From JACKBK01 sp963707275 (lineage in GTDB: Bacteria; Chloroflexota; Anaerolineae; JAAEKA01), in the NCBI GenBank assembly GCA_963707275.1, contig CAVPPH010000002.1, positions 62,001-126,000 of the forward strand: a DNA stretch of 64,000 bases. Direction: 5' to 3'. Positions 1 through 8,400 of the stretch are shown piece by piece. Under the pieces are notes generated by a model. It made no database searches and was not told the DNA's origin. It saw only the letters and a list, made by a program, of their open reading frames with translations. Position 1 is the stretch's first letter, and the number at the start of each line of letters is the position of its first letter. The position numbers and the translations under genes are program-made.

Positions 1-1806
1 GATCAGATGGCGCAGCGGCACGCCGAAGGGCACTTCGTAGACTCCCGGCCGCGCCACCGAGCCGCTGACGGCGAACAGCTTGGTGCCGGCCGACTTCGGC
101 GTGCCCAGCGCGCTGTACCAGCGCGGCCCGTGCATGATGATCGACGGTACTTTGGCCAGCGTCTCGACGTTGTTGATGACGGTCGGTCGCTCCCACAGAC
201 CGGCAGTGGTCGGAAAAGGCGGGCGCAGCCGGGGGAAGCCGCGCTTGCCCTCGATGCTCTCCATCAGCGCGGTCTCTTCGCCGCAGACGTAGGCGCCCGC
301 ACCGCGGCGCACTTCGATGTGCAGATTCCTGCCGCTGCCCTGGATGTCGTCGCCCAGCCAGCCGGCCTCTTGGAGGCAGCGCACGGCGTTGCTGAATCGT
401 TCGTAGCCGCGCCGGTGCTCGCCGCGCACGTAGATGAAACCGCGCTCGGCCTCGACGGCGTAGCAGGCCAGCATCAGCCCCTCGACGATCCGGAAGGGGT
501 CGCCGTCCATCAGCACCCGGTCTTTGAACGCGCCCGGCTCGCTCTCGTCGGCGTTGCAGATGACGTAGCGCGGCTTGGGGTTGTCCGCGGCGAACTGCCA
601 CTTCAGGCCGGTGGAAAAGGCTGCGCCGCCGCGGCCCACCAGCTTGCTGTCCTTGACATCCTGCATGACCTGCGCGGGAGTCATGCCGTGCAGCGCCTTG
701 CGCATCGCCGCCAGACCGCCCTGCGCTCGATACTCTTCCAGGCTGGTCGCGTCGACGATGCCGACGTTGGAGAGGGCCAGTTTCACCAGGCCGCCGACGC
801 GCAGTTTGGGGATGACCGGCGGGCCGTCCAGCAGCATCTGCGGCGCGGCCGGGTCGCTGGGCGCGTAGCGCGCCTGGTTGACCAGCACAGCCGGCGCGCG
901 GTCGCACAGTCCCAGGCAGCGCACGGCTTCGACGGTGGTGCGACCGTCGGCGGTGGTCTCGCCGGGCTGGATGTTCAGGTGCTGGCACAGACCGGCCAGC
1001 AGCGCATCCGCGCCGGCGACGCCGCACGGCGCGTCCTGGCAGACGCGGATGATCTTGCGCCCCACCGGCTCGGTGTAGAACATCTCGTAGAACTCGGTGA
1101 CGCCGTAGACCTCAGCTTGTGGGATGTTCAGTGCTGCGGCGATGCGCTCGACTACCGGCCGCGGCAGCCAGCCGCCAAAGATGGCCTGCGCGTCGTGGAG
1201 AATCTCAAGGAGGTAGGAGCGCTGGGGGAGGGAGTCGCGTGGTGGTGAAGACTCACCCTCACCCCCAACCCCATTCCCAGACGGGAGAGGGGAGCCAAAC
1301 TCTGACCCCCTCTCCCTCTGAGGGAGAGGGGTGGGGTGAGGGTGAGCCGCACTCTTACGGCTTATATACTTCTCCAGCACAGCCTCCAGAGCGGCGAACT
1401 GGGGATCGACACCGCCCAGATCGGACCAGCGCGCTTCGGCCCAGCTTCGCAGCTCCGGCAAATCCCAGGCGAATTCGGAGCGCAGGCTGACGCGGTACTT
1501 GCGTTGCCAGTCCAGATCGGCCAATGCGTCGCCGCTGAAATCGGCGTCGTCTTTGAGGCGGACGAAACGAAACAGGTTGTAGCGTGTGACCAGATCGCGA
1601 CGCGGCGCAAGGTTGGCGGCGTCCAGACCGGGGATGTCCGCCGCGGCTGCCAGCCCCTGCTCTACCCAGTGATCGGAGCGCACGAAACCGGTGCTGGCAC
1701 ATGCGTCTGCAAAGACGTTCAGCCAGAACAGTGCGGCCCGATCCAGCGCGCCGCTGCGCAGGTCGGTTTCAAGGCGGGCGAGTTGGATGGCAAGTTCGGG
1801 GTGCAT
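1..1806 (-). CDS. nuoEF: NADH-quinone oxidoreductase NuoE-NuoF fusion (3' end outside window)
   Basis: One open frame runs from an ATG at 1806, preceded by AGGAA, off the left edge. Residues 1-150 form an unrecognised, mostly helical domain. About 45 residues of Pro/Gly/Ser-rich linker follow, encoded by the heptad repeat at 1247-1347. Next comes a NuoE-like thioredoxin-fold domain with the [2Fe-2S] ligand pattern CQDAPC...CLGLC, then NuoF with the FMN/NADH motifs GRGGAAFSTGLKW, CNADESEPGAFKDR and GAGAYVCGEETALMES. The C-terminal [4Fe-4S] region lies outside. The family forms the NADH-oxidising tip of respiratory complex I or of NAD-linked hydrogenases. A fused 24/51 kDa subunit is unusual, and the N-terminal extension is unexplained. 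Membership of complex I rather than a hydrogenase cannot be decided without the neighbours. Confidence 0.85.
   Translation of the reverse strand, partial: MHPELAIQLARLETDLRSGALDRAALFWLNVFADACASTGFVRSDHWVEQGLAAAADIPGLDAANLAPRRDLVTRYNLFRFVRLKDDADFSGDALADLDWQRKYRVSLRSEFAWDLPELRSWAEARWSDLGGVDPQFAALEAVLEKYISRKSAAHPHPTPLPQRERGSEFGSPLPSGNGVGGEGESSPPRDSLPQRSYLLEILHDAQAIFGGWLPRPVVERIAAALNIPQAEVYGVTEFYEMFYTEPVGRKIIRVCQDAPCGVAGADALLAGLCQHLNIQPGETTADGRTTVEAVRCLGLCDRAPAVLVNQARYAPSDPAAPQMLLDGPPVIPKLRVGGLVKLALSNVGIVDATSLEEYRAQGGLAAMRKALHGMTPAQVMQDVKDSKLVGRGGAAFSTGLKWQFAADNPKPRYVICNADESEPGAFKDRVLMDGDPFRIVEGLMLACYAVEAERGFIYVRGEHRRGYERFSNAVRCLQEAGWLGDDIQGSGRNLHIEVRRGAGAYVCGEETALMESIEGKRGFPRLRPPFPTTAGLWERPTVINNVETLAKVPSIIMHGPRWYSALGTPKSAGTKLFAVSGSVARPGVYEVPFGVPLRHLI
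1247..1347. repeat. Heptad-periodic inverted repeat inside nuoEF
   Basis: The left arm reads CTCACCC CCAACCC CATTCCC in 7-bp steps. The right arm reads GGGAGAG GGGTGGG GTGAGGG, so the two arms are roughly inverted copies. The element has no stop in the nuoEF frame and is translated as the linker between the N-terminal domain and the NuoE domain. Confidence 0.75.
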
Positions 1807-1901
1807 GGCAGGTTCCTGATTGATCAAACGCTGGTGGGAGGAATGTCAAGCTATTGTAGCGGCCCGCGGGAATGCTGTCAATTGGAGTCAGTACAGGCCG
1901 C

Positions 1902-1931
1902 TTGGCTGGCAGGCGCAGACGCGGGTATAAT
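1902..1931 (+). promoter_or_regulatory. Sigma70-type promoter for the cupin gene
   Basis: TTGGCT, an 18-bp spacer and a perfect TATAAT, ending 49 bp before the cupin ATG. Confidence 0.55.
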
Positions 1932-1980
1932 CGGAGCACCGGCTTTCTGCTGCTGGTCTTTCAAGAAGGTCGCGCATTTC

Positions 1981-2301
1981 ATGTCAATCTACGATCTCAA
2001 CACTCAGCCGACGCACGAGTTGATTCCCGGCTTCCATGGTCAATTCGTTCACACGGACAACGTCACAGTCGCGTTCTGGAACGTTGAGACTGGCGCGATC
2101 CTGCCCGAACACAACCATATCCACGAACAGGTTACCAGCGTGCTGGCCGGCGAGTTCGAGTTGACGGTCGCCGGTGAAACGTTCCGCCTGCTGCCCGGCA
2201 ACGTGGCCATTGTGCCGGGCAACGCAGTTCACTCCGGCAGGGCAGTGACCGACTGCCGCCTGGTCGATGTCTTCCACCCGGCGCGGCCAGAATACAGGTA
2301 A
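1981..2301 (+). CDS. Small cupin-domain protein
   Basis: 106 residues forming a single cupin_2 barrel. Metal-binding motif 1 is visible as PEHNHIHEQ followed by GEFELTVAGE, and motif 2 as PGNVAIVPGNAVHSG. The ATG at 1981 is preceded by AAGAAGG. The gene ends 11 bp before the oxidoreductase gene and probably shares its transcript. Cupins of this size are sugar isomerase-like, dioxygenase-like or sensor proteins; nothing here fixes the substrate. The neighbouring Gfo/Idh/MocA enzyme makes a role in sugar metabolism plausible, which is inference. Confidence 0.85.
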   Translation: MSIYDLNTQPTHELIPGFHGQFVHTDNVTVAFWNVETGAILPEHNHIHEQVTSVLAGEFELTVAGETFRLLPGNVAIVPGNAVHSGRAVTDCRLVDVFHPARPEYR

Positions 2302-2312
2302 GGAGTTGGTCT

Positions 2313-3327
2313 ATGAACAAGGTTCGCTGGGGATTGCTTTCCACAGCCAATATCAACCGTAAGGTGATCCCACCGATCCGCGTCTCGCAGCGCGGTGAAC
2401 TGGCAGCCGTTGCCAGCCGCAGTCAGGAATCTGCCGATGCCTACGCCGCCGCCTGGGAAATTCCGCTGGCGTTCGGCAACTACCAGTCGATGCTGGATTC
2501 GGGCGAGATTGACGCCGTTTACATCAGTCTGCCCAATCAACTGCACGCCGAATGGACAATCCGTGCGTTGGAAGCGGGCGTCAACGTTCTTTGTGAGAAG
2601 CCTTTTGCCATCACATTGGATGAGGTGGACGCGATGATCGCTGCGGCCAACCGGACCGGCAAGGTGCTGGCGGAGGCGTTCATGTATCGCCACCATCCAC
2701 AGACAAAGCTGGTGGGTGAGTGGGTCAACAGCGGGCGTTTGGGCGATGTGACGCTGGTACGCTCCGTGTTCAGCTTCAGTCTCGTGGGGACGCCCGGAAG
2801 CGAAGACAACGTGCGGCTGAAGCCGGAGACGGGCGGCGGCGCGCTCGTGGGACGTGGGCGTCTATCCAATCAGTTTTGCCCAGTACGTCATGGGCGGCCC
2901 GCCAGAATGGGTGATCGGCGACCAGTTCACCGGCGCGACCGGTGTCGATGTGAGCTTGCAGGGGCAGATGCACTATCCAGGCCAGCGGGTGGCGCAGATC
3001 TCGGCTTCGTTCCGCAACCCGTACCAGACGCAGGTCGAGGTGATCGGCACGGCTGGCAGGCTGGTGATCAACGACCCCTTCCGCATCGGCGTCGATGGCA
3101 AGCCTTACTTCGTCGAATTCCACCGCCCCGACGACGAGATTGAAATCCTCTCTGTGCCGCAGATGGAGTTGTATCTGGGCGAGGTCGAGGACATGCACGC
3201 CGCGATACTGGACGGCCAGCCGTCTTACGTGACGCTGGCGGAGACGCGCAACCATGTGCGCACCGTACTGGCGCTCTATCGATCCGCACAAACGGGCGCG
3301 CCGGTCGCGTTGAGCGAGCTACCCTAG
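2313..3327 (+). CDS. Gfo/Idh/MocA family oxidoreductase (one apparent frameshift)
   Basis: The N-terminal Rossmann domain starts MNKVRWGLLSTANINRK and carries the family motif CEKPFAIT, with the conserved Lys of the active site. The C-terminal alpha/beta domain follows with WDVGVYPISF. The reading frame shifts near 2845, where an extra base interrupts the codons for GALWDVGVYP. With that base removed the protein is 337 residues, the normal family length. The family uses NAD(P) to oxidise or reduce sugars and related polyols. The substrate is not evident. The gene follows the cupin by 11 bp. Confidence 0.85.
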
Positions 3328-3376
3328 CGCGCAGCGCAGCTATTCAACAACTTGGGATGTTTAAGGAGCATCTGGC

Positions 3377-3613
3377 ATGATACATCTTTACAATTCCGCC
3401 ACTGACGATTACATAGGCGTCATCTCTGAGGATCAGTTCGAGTTCATCCAAGCCGACCTGGAAGAGGAGTCCATCGAAGACCAGGACTATTACATCAACC
3501 AGGTGACGGTGGACTGGATGGAGTCGCAGGGCGCTGACCACGAATTGGTCGCGCTGCTGCGCGAGGCTCTCGGCGAACTGGATGAGATGGATATCCGCTG
3601 GGAAAAAGAATAG
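3377..3613 (+). CDS. Small acidic conserved hypothetical protein
   Basis: 78 residues, strongly acidic, with no Cys, signal peptide or membrane segment. The sequence starts MIHLYNSATDDYIGVIS and ends in a helical region rich in Glu and Asp. A good ribosome binding site (AAGGAG) lies 8-9 bp before the ATG. I recall similar short proteins in cyanobacteria and Chloroflexota carrying a doubtful galactosyldiacylglycerol synthase label; nothing in the sequence supports an enzyme. The gene lies 49 bp after the oxidoreductase gene. Confidence 0.7.
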   Translation: MIHLYNSATDDYIGVISEDQFEFIQADLEEESIEDQDYYINQVTVDWMESQGADHELVALLREALGELDEMDIRWEKE

Positions 3614-3697
3614 AGCGCGTTCAAAATGGGGTGATCGCTGGCGCAGGGCAACTCCGCCCTGCAAGCAAACCCGTATTGTCTACACCCAAAAAACAGG

Positions 3698-3730
3698 GCG
3701 TGTTTCACCCTCCCGGAGGGTGAAACACGC
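3698..3730. repeat. 33-bp odd palindrome
   Basis: Perfect 16-bp arms (GCGTGTTTCACCCTCC and its complement) flank a single C. It lies between the small acidic gene (+) and the secreted-protein gene (-), next to the terminator at 3744. It may act as part of a double terminator or belong to a dispersed repeat. Confidence 0.7.
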
Positions 3731-3743
3731 AGGCCGTCACAAG

Positions 3744-3777
3744 AAACAGCCCACGACCGCAAGGCCGTGGGCTGTTT
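3744..3777. terminator. Bidirectional intrinsic terminator
   Basis: A 12-bp stem, AAACAGCCCACG paired with CGTGGGCTGTTT, with a 10-nt loop and T-rich ends on both strands. It sits between convergent genes. Confidence 0.75.
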
Positions 3778-3816
3778 TATCGTTATCATCGCCCGCGCTG
3801 CGGGCAGGTGACTGGC

Positions 3817-6735
3817 TTACTGCTCGACAGCAGATCGCCGCTGAACCATCACGACCAGGGCGACTGCCAGGCCGGCCGCCAGGATGACCAACAGCGCGCT
3901 GCTGGTTGCCGGCGCCGTCTCGCTGGCAGCGTTTATGTCGCTCAGCGTCACCGCGGTCGGCGGACCCTCGCAGACGACAGGCAGGTAGCTGACATCGAAG
4001 TCATCTACGTACACGCCGTCGAACACTACACCGGCGTCGCTGTAGGCGCGAATGCGCAGGCGCGCGTTGGGCTGATTGTCCAGCATGGCCGCATCTTCCA
4101 CCGACTGCGCCCAGCTGTTCTGGACACCGTTGAACGTTGCCAGGGCGGTCGGGTTGTAGGTTGCGCCGCCATCGGTGGAGTACTCCAGGTAGGCGTAGTC
4201 GAAGCCAGGCTCGAGGGCATACAGCCAGTACGCCGACACTGTCACGCCAGTCTTGCCCGACAGGTCGATCACGGGCGACTGCAGCCAGGAGTTCATGTTG
4301 TTGGGATAGTTGCCGGCCGGGCTGTCGGTCCAGGAGTGGGTCGGGCTGAAGGACTGGGACGTGGTCTGCGCCCACAGATTGCTGACACCACCCGTCGTCC
4401 AGCCGTTGATGCCGTTCTCGAAGTCGTCGAAGAAGACCGACTGCGGCGACTGCGGGATGCTGGCCTGGATCGAGAAGTAGAAGGTGTAGCTGCCCTCGTT
4501 GGTCGTCACGTCCAGCTGGAAGTCCAGGATCGTGCCGCAGGGCATCTGCGGATCGAGGCGAGATCACGTAGGCGGTGTTGTTGTCGCGCACCTGACCCGC
4601 CGGGATGTCCGGATAGGCCGAGGTGTTCTGCGTGACCGTCACGCCGGGCGTCGGTGAGCTGAGCACGGCGCTGACTCCGGTGCTGGTGTCGGCGCCGTTG
4701 TTGAGCAGGTTCACGTAGAGCTGCACGCCGGTCTCGCCTGGCTCCGGGTAGCCGTTGCCGTTGCCGCCCGGCCCGCTGTCGTCGACTGCGTCGGCGTCGT
4801 AGACCAGGTTGGGCACCGGCGTCAGCGGGATGTCGGGGACGGTCGTCGTGCTGCCGCGGCCACGACCTGGCCGTTGGCGCGAGTTCGGCGTCGGATAGCC
4901 TGGCAGCAGCGGGCCGGCGGTCACGTTGTAGGTGCCGGGCAGGACGTCGATGCTGTAGTCGCCGTTGGCGTCGGTCTGGACGGTCGACTCGACGACTCGA
5001 CCACGCTGGCGATGGTCACCGGTGCGCCGGGCACGCCGTCGTTGGTCACCGCGTTGACGACGCTGGCCGGCGATCGTGCCCTTGGGCTGGCCGCAGGAGG
5101 GGAACTTGAACGAGCCGATGCGGGTCTGCCAGTTGCTGCCGGTGGTGGCGTAGTATTCCTGGGTGTACCAGAAGGTGCAGTCGTCGGTCGGGTCGACGCG
5201 TCATCGCGCTGTAGTCGCCCCAGCGGTTGATGCCGGTCTGCGAGCCGGTGCCGTTGATCAGCGTCTGCTCGGTCTGCGGCATCTGGCCGGGGAACTCGCC
5301 GTTCAGCCGGCCCTGGTAGCGGATGGCCGGGATACATGCTGCTGTTGGACACGCTGTAGCCGATGGCCGCGTTGCCGTCCTGGTCGGCAGCGATGCTGGC
5401 CATCCAGCGGTTGACGCCGTCGCCGGGGTTGAGGCTGCCCTGCTGGAAGAGGGTCGGCGAGCCGCCCGGATCGCGCACCTCGTACCAGCGCGCCACGGCC
5501 AGCCCGCCTTCGTCCACGGTGTGGGTGGCCCACAGCGATTCGTGGCTGCCCATGTTGCGGTATTGGAGCTGCATCATCAGGCGGAAGCTGAGCGAGTCCA
5601 GTCCTGTGGCCGTGCCTGGCTGTGGAATTTCGTCGTTGTAGCCGATCGAACGGAGCGATCGGGACGGTGACCGGACCGGTCAGGGTCGAGTTGGCCGGTG
5701 TGACGAAGTCAGCATCGAACTCGATAGATGTCAAGGCCGTCAGGCGCGCCGATAGTCGCAAAGTAGTTGGGAGCGCCGGCTGGCGGCGCCGGTGCCGCGC
5801 AGGTTGCTGGGCAGGAAGCTGCCGCATGAGCCGTCGAGACACAGGTCGAAGTGTACTTCTTGCAGCGGGCCGCCGGTCAGCAGCGGGGCCTTGTTGATGC
5901 CCCACAGGCGCACGCCGAAGCCATCGCCGACAGCCTCGAACATGTTGGCCGACATGTAGTAGCCGTCCGGCCACACGCCCAGCTTGGGATAGTCGTTGAA
6001 GTAGTCGCCGGCGAAGACGCCGGTGTTGGCCTGCAGGGCGTAGAAGTACCAGCCGCCGGCCACCGGGTCGCCGGTCTGCGAGACCGCGATACACTGGTAG
6101 TAGGGGCCGGTATTGAAGTTGAACCAGGCGAAGTCGGTGACGATCCAGCGATCGACCGCGGCGTCGTAGAGCACCACCGGGTCGCCGTCGTTGCTGGTGT
6201 CGCAGGGCGTGCCCGCCGGGCCGGTGAAGAAGGTGTTGAAGGTCACCACCGACAAAGGCGTGCCGGTCTTGCTGTAGATGCCGACCGAGGTGTTGACGGT
6301 CTGGATGTAGTGGTTGGGGCCAACGTCGCCGTTGGTGTCGGGCGGCCAGCCGGCGCCGTTGGCGCTGAACTGCATGCCGGCGAAGTTCTGGATGGGCGCC
6401 GGGGCAGGATCTCTGCCGGCCCACTGGCCTTGAACGGTTCCGGCGCGCTGGGCAGCCTTGGCGTCGAGAGCTTTCATCTCAGCCGGGGTCAGGCGGGCCG
6501 GCACGGTGTCCGGTGCATCTCCGCCCTGTCCGTCAGCTTCGCCAACCTGCGGCAGATCGCGCAGGTCGCCGTTCCAGACGGTGGGATAAATCGGATCGCT
6601 GGTAAAGGGGCCCAGGATTGCGGAAGCTGGGCTTTCCGGCTGCGGTTGCGCCGGCGCTGCCTGGACGGCGACAGCCGTCAAGCTGACAAGCAATGCCAGC
6701 AGCAGCACGATGTGAAGCGTGTTACGGGTTTTCAT
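3817..6735 (-). CDS. Large secreted multidomain protein with C-terminal anchor (several apparent frameshifts)
   Basis: The start MKTRNTLHIVLLLALLVSL is a signal peptide. A region of about 400 residues with no family I can name follows. Next are a carboxypeptidase regulatory-like beta domain (GAPVTIASVVES...DANGDYSIDVLPGTYNV, about 5080-4900), a CARDB/NEW3-like stretch (LYVNLLNNGADTSTGVSAVL, about 4720) and a MAM/jelly-roll-like domain (DDFENGINGWTT, about 4420-3970). The C-terminus is PTAVTLSDINAAS, a hydrophobic helix and a basic tail RRSAVEQ, matching the surface protein at 47435. At least six indels, among them near 5800, 5330, 5200 and 4560, break the frame. Repaired length is about 970 residues. 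Exported and wall- or membrane-anchored; the substrate is unknown. Confidence 0.7.
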
Positions 6736-6921
6736 GGTTTCTCCTGTGAGTTCAAGACTTGGATTGTGTCCAGCAGGGGGCTGACTCTAGGGAAGACGAC
6801 GGTCTTGCGTTTTGGGGTATCACCTCCGCATACAGGGCATGGCGTCACGGATCACTCCTAAAGGGCTGTAGGGGATGTCCGTGAGCGAAGGGCGGTTTGA
6901 AAACTAGTGTGACCGTAAAAG

Positions 6922-6950
6922 AGTATAGCGCAAAGCGGGTTCCGCTGCAA
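6922..6950 (-). promoter_or_regulatory. Promoter for the secreted-protein gene
   Basis: On the minus strand: TTGCAG, 17 bp, TATACT. It lies about 190 bp upstream of the ATG at 6735, leaving a long untranslated leader. Confidence 0.5.
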
Positions 6951-6971
6951 GCATGGATTTCTCCATGCAAG

Positions 6972-7640
6972 CTATTTGACCGGCGCGAACATCGCTGCCA
7001 GTTGTTGCGCGCCGGCGTGGTCGGTGACAGCCAGCACTTCGTCGGCTGCTTCAAACGTTGTTGCGCCGCTGGGGACGACGATCTCGCCGTTGCGGATGAT
7101 AGCCGCGATCACGCAATGCTCGGGGAACTGCACATCCTTGATGGCCTGGCCGATGGCTTTTGCGCCCGGCGGTATCTTTTCTTCGACCAGCGAGTAACGG
7201 CCGCGGCGCAGCTTGAGCAAGGTCATCATGTCGCCCATCGACATCTCTTCCACGATGAGGCTGGCCATCAGATCGGCCTGGTTGATGGCGACATCGACGT
7301 GAAATGTGTCATTGAACAGCCAGGCAGAGCGCGGGTTGTTGATGCGCGCGATGGTGCGTCCCACGTTGTATTTGGCGCGGGCCAGATAGCAGATCGCCAG
7401 GTTGTCGGCGTCGTTGTCGGTCGTCGCCGCTACGACGTCGGCATGGGCGACGCCGGCAGCTTCCAGGACTCGCGGCTCTGTGGGGAAGCCCTCGTAGATT
7501 GCTTCGGTGGGGATTTCATAGTGCATCCGCGCCAGAACATCGCTCCGGTTTTCAACCAGGTGAACGCTGTGGTTCTGCGCAAGCAGTTGATAAGCTAGCT
7601 GCGTTCCGGTGCGTCCGCCGCCAGCGACTAGAATTAACAT
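6972..7640 (-). CDS. TrkA/RCK family potassium-channel regulatory protein 1
   Basis: 222 residues. The N-terminal Rossmann (TrkA-N) domain has the nucleotide-binding motif AGGGRTGTQLA, the acidic residue at the end of strand 2 (VENRSD) and the DADNLAICYLA region. The C-terminal TrkA-C domain (about 135-222) carries GEIVVPSGATTFEAADEVL. Proteins of this type gate K+ transporters in response to NAD(H), ATP or c-di-AMP from the cytoplasmic face. It is the last gene of the kimA-like operon, 103 bp after the second trkA paralogue. A short hairpin (6951-6968) follows the stop. Confidence 0.88.
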   Translation of the reverse strand: MLILVAGGGRTGTQLAYQLLAQNHSVHLVENRSDVLARMHYEIPTEAIYEGFPTEPRVLEAAGVAHADVVAATTDNDADNLAICYLARAKYNVGRTIARINNPRSAWLFNDTFHVDVAINQADLMASLIVEEMSMGDMMTLLKLRRGRYSLVEEKIPPGAKAIGQAIKDVQFPEHCVIAAIIRNGEIVVPSGATTFEAADEVLAVTDHAGAQQLAAMFAPVK

Positions 7641-7743
7641 GTCTGAGTACCTCGGTCAGTGGTTCTGGTGACAATCAGGACAGGCAGTCCATCCGAGGAG
7701 TGCCGGTCCTGACGGAAAGCAATTATCGACGCGGGCCTGGTTC

Positions 7744-8400
7744 TCACCCGCTGACAGCCTGGCGCAGGGATGCCAGCCCGCGCGGCGTGGCGCTGATGTG
7801 TACCACGTCGCCCGCCGTCAGCAGCATGTCGGGTGCAGGCAACTGCCCGTAGCCGGCCCGCGTCAGTGCAGCTACCAGCCCGCTGCTGGCAGTTGCCAGA
7901 TCCTGCACGGGCCGGCCATCCCAGCTTGCCGGCACGACCAGTTCGCAGATCTCGACCTCGCCGTTGCCTGCTGCCAGCAGCGGTTGAATCACGCCCGGCG
8001 AGAGCATCTCCTCCACCCGCTGCGCACCCCAGGTGGCGGAGCTGACCACCTGCAGGCCGAAGGCCTCCAGCAGAGGTCGCCAGCGCGGGTCGTAGTTGCG
8101 GATGACGACATGGCGAACGCCGTAGATCGTGGCGGCCACCCGCCCGACCACAGCATTCACCGAGTCGGAATTGGTGACGGCTGCCAGTGCATCGGCCTTT
8201 TCGATGCCGGCGCGGTGCAGCAAGGCCTCGGAAAGAACGTCGCCTTCCAGCGTGCGGCCACGGAAATCGGGGTCGAGGCTGCTGAATGCTGCGGCTGTCC
8301 GGTCGATGACCGTCACGTGGTCGCCGCGCGTGAAGAGCCGGGAGGCCAGCTCGCTGCCCAGCCGGCCGCTGCCGACGATGATGATGTTCATGCTAGACAT
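7744..8400 (-). CDS. TrkA/RCK family potassium-channel regulatory protein 2
   Basis: 218 residues with a TrkA-N domain (IIIVGSGRLGSELASRLF, then VIDRT at strand 2) and a TrkA-C domain (about 140-218). It diverges widely from the neighbouring paralogue, so the pair is not a recent duplication. The start ATG lies inside the stop region of the transporter gene (ATGTCTAG), so the two are probably translationally coupled; a second in-frame ATG 9 bp later is an alternative start. The context argues that both RCK proteins serve the KimA-like transporter. Confidence 0.88.
   Translation of the reverse strand: MSSMNIIIVGSGRLGSELASRLFTRGDHVTVIDRTAAAFSSLDPDFRGRTLEGDVLSEALLHRAGIEKADALAAVTNSDSVNAVVGRVAATIYGVRHVVIRNYDPRWRPLLEAFGLQVVSSATWGAQRVEEMLSPGVIQPLLAAGNGEVEICELVVPASWDGRPVQDLATASSGLVAALTRAGYGQLPAPDMLLTAGDVVHISATPRGLASLRQAVSG

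Noticed and set aside
7..1248. Long plus-strand open frame of 413 codons
   Set aside because: It lies antisense to the nuoEF fusion, whose FMN, NADH and Fe-S motifs are clear on the minus strand.
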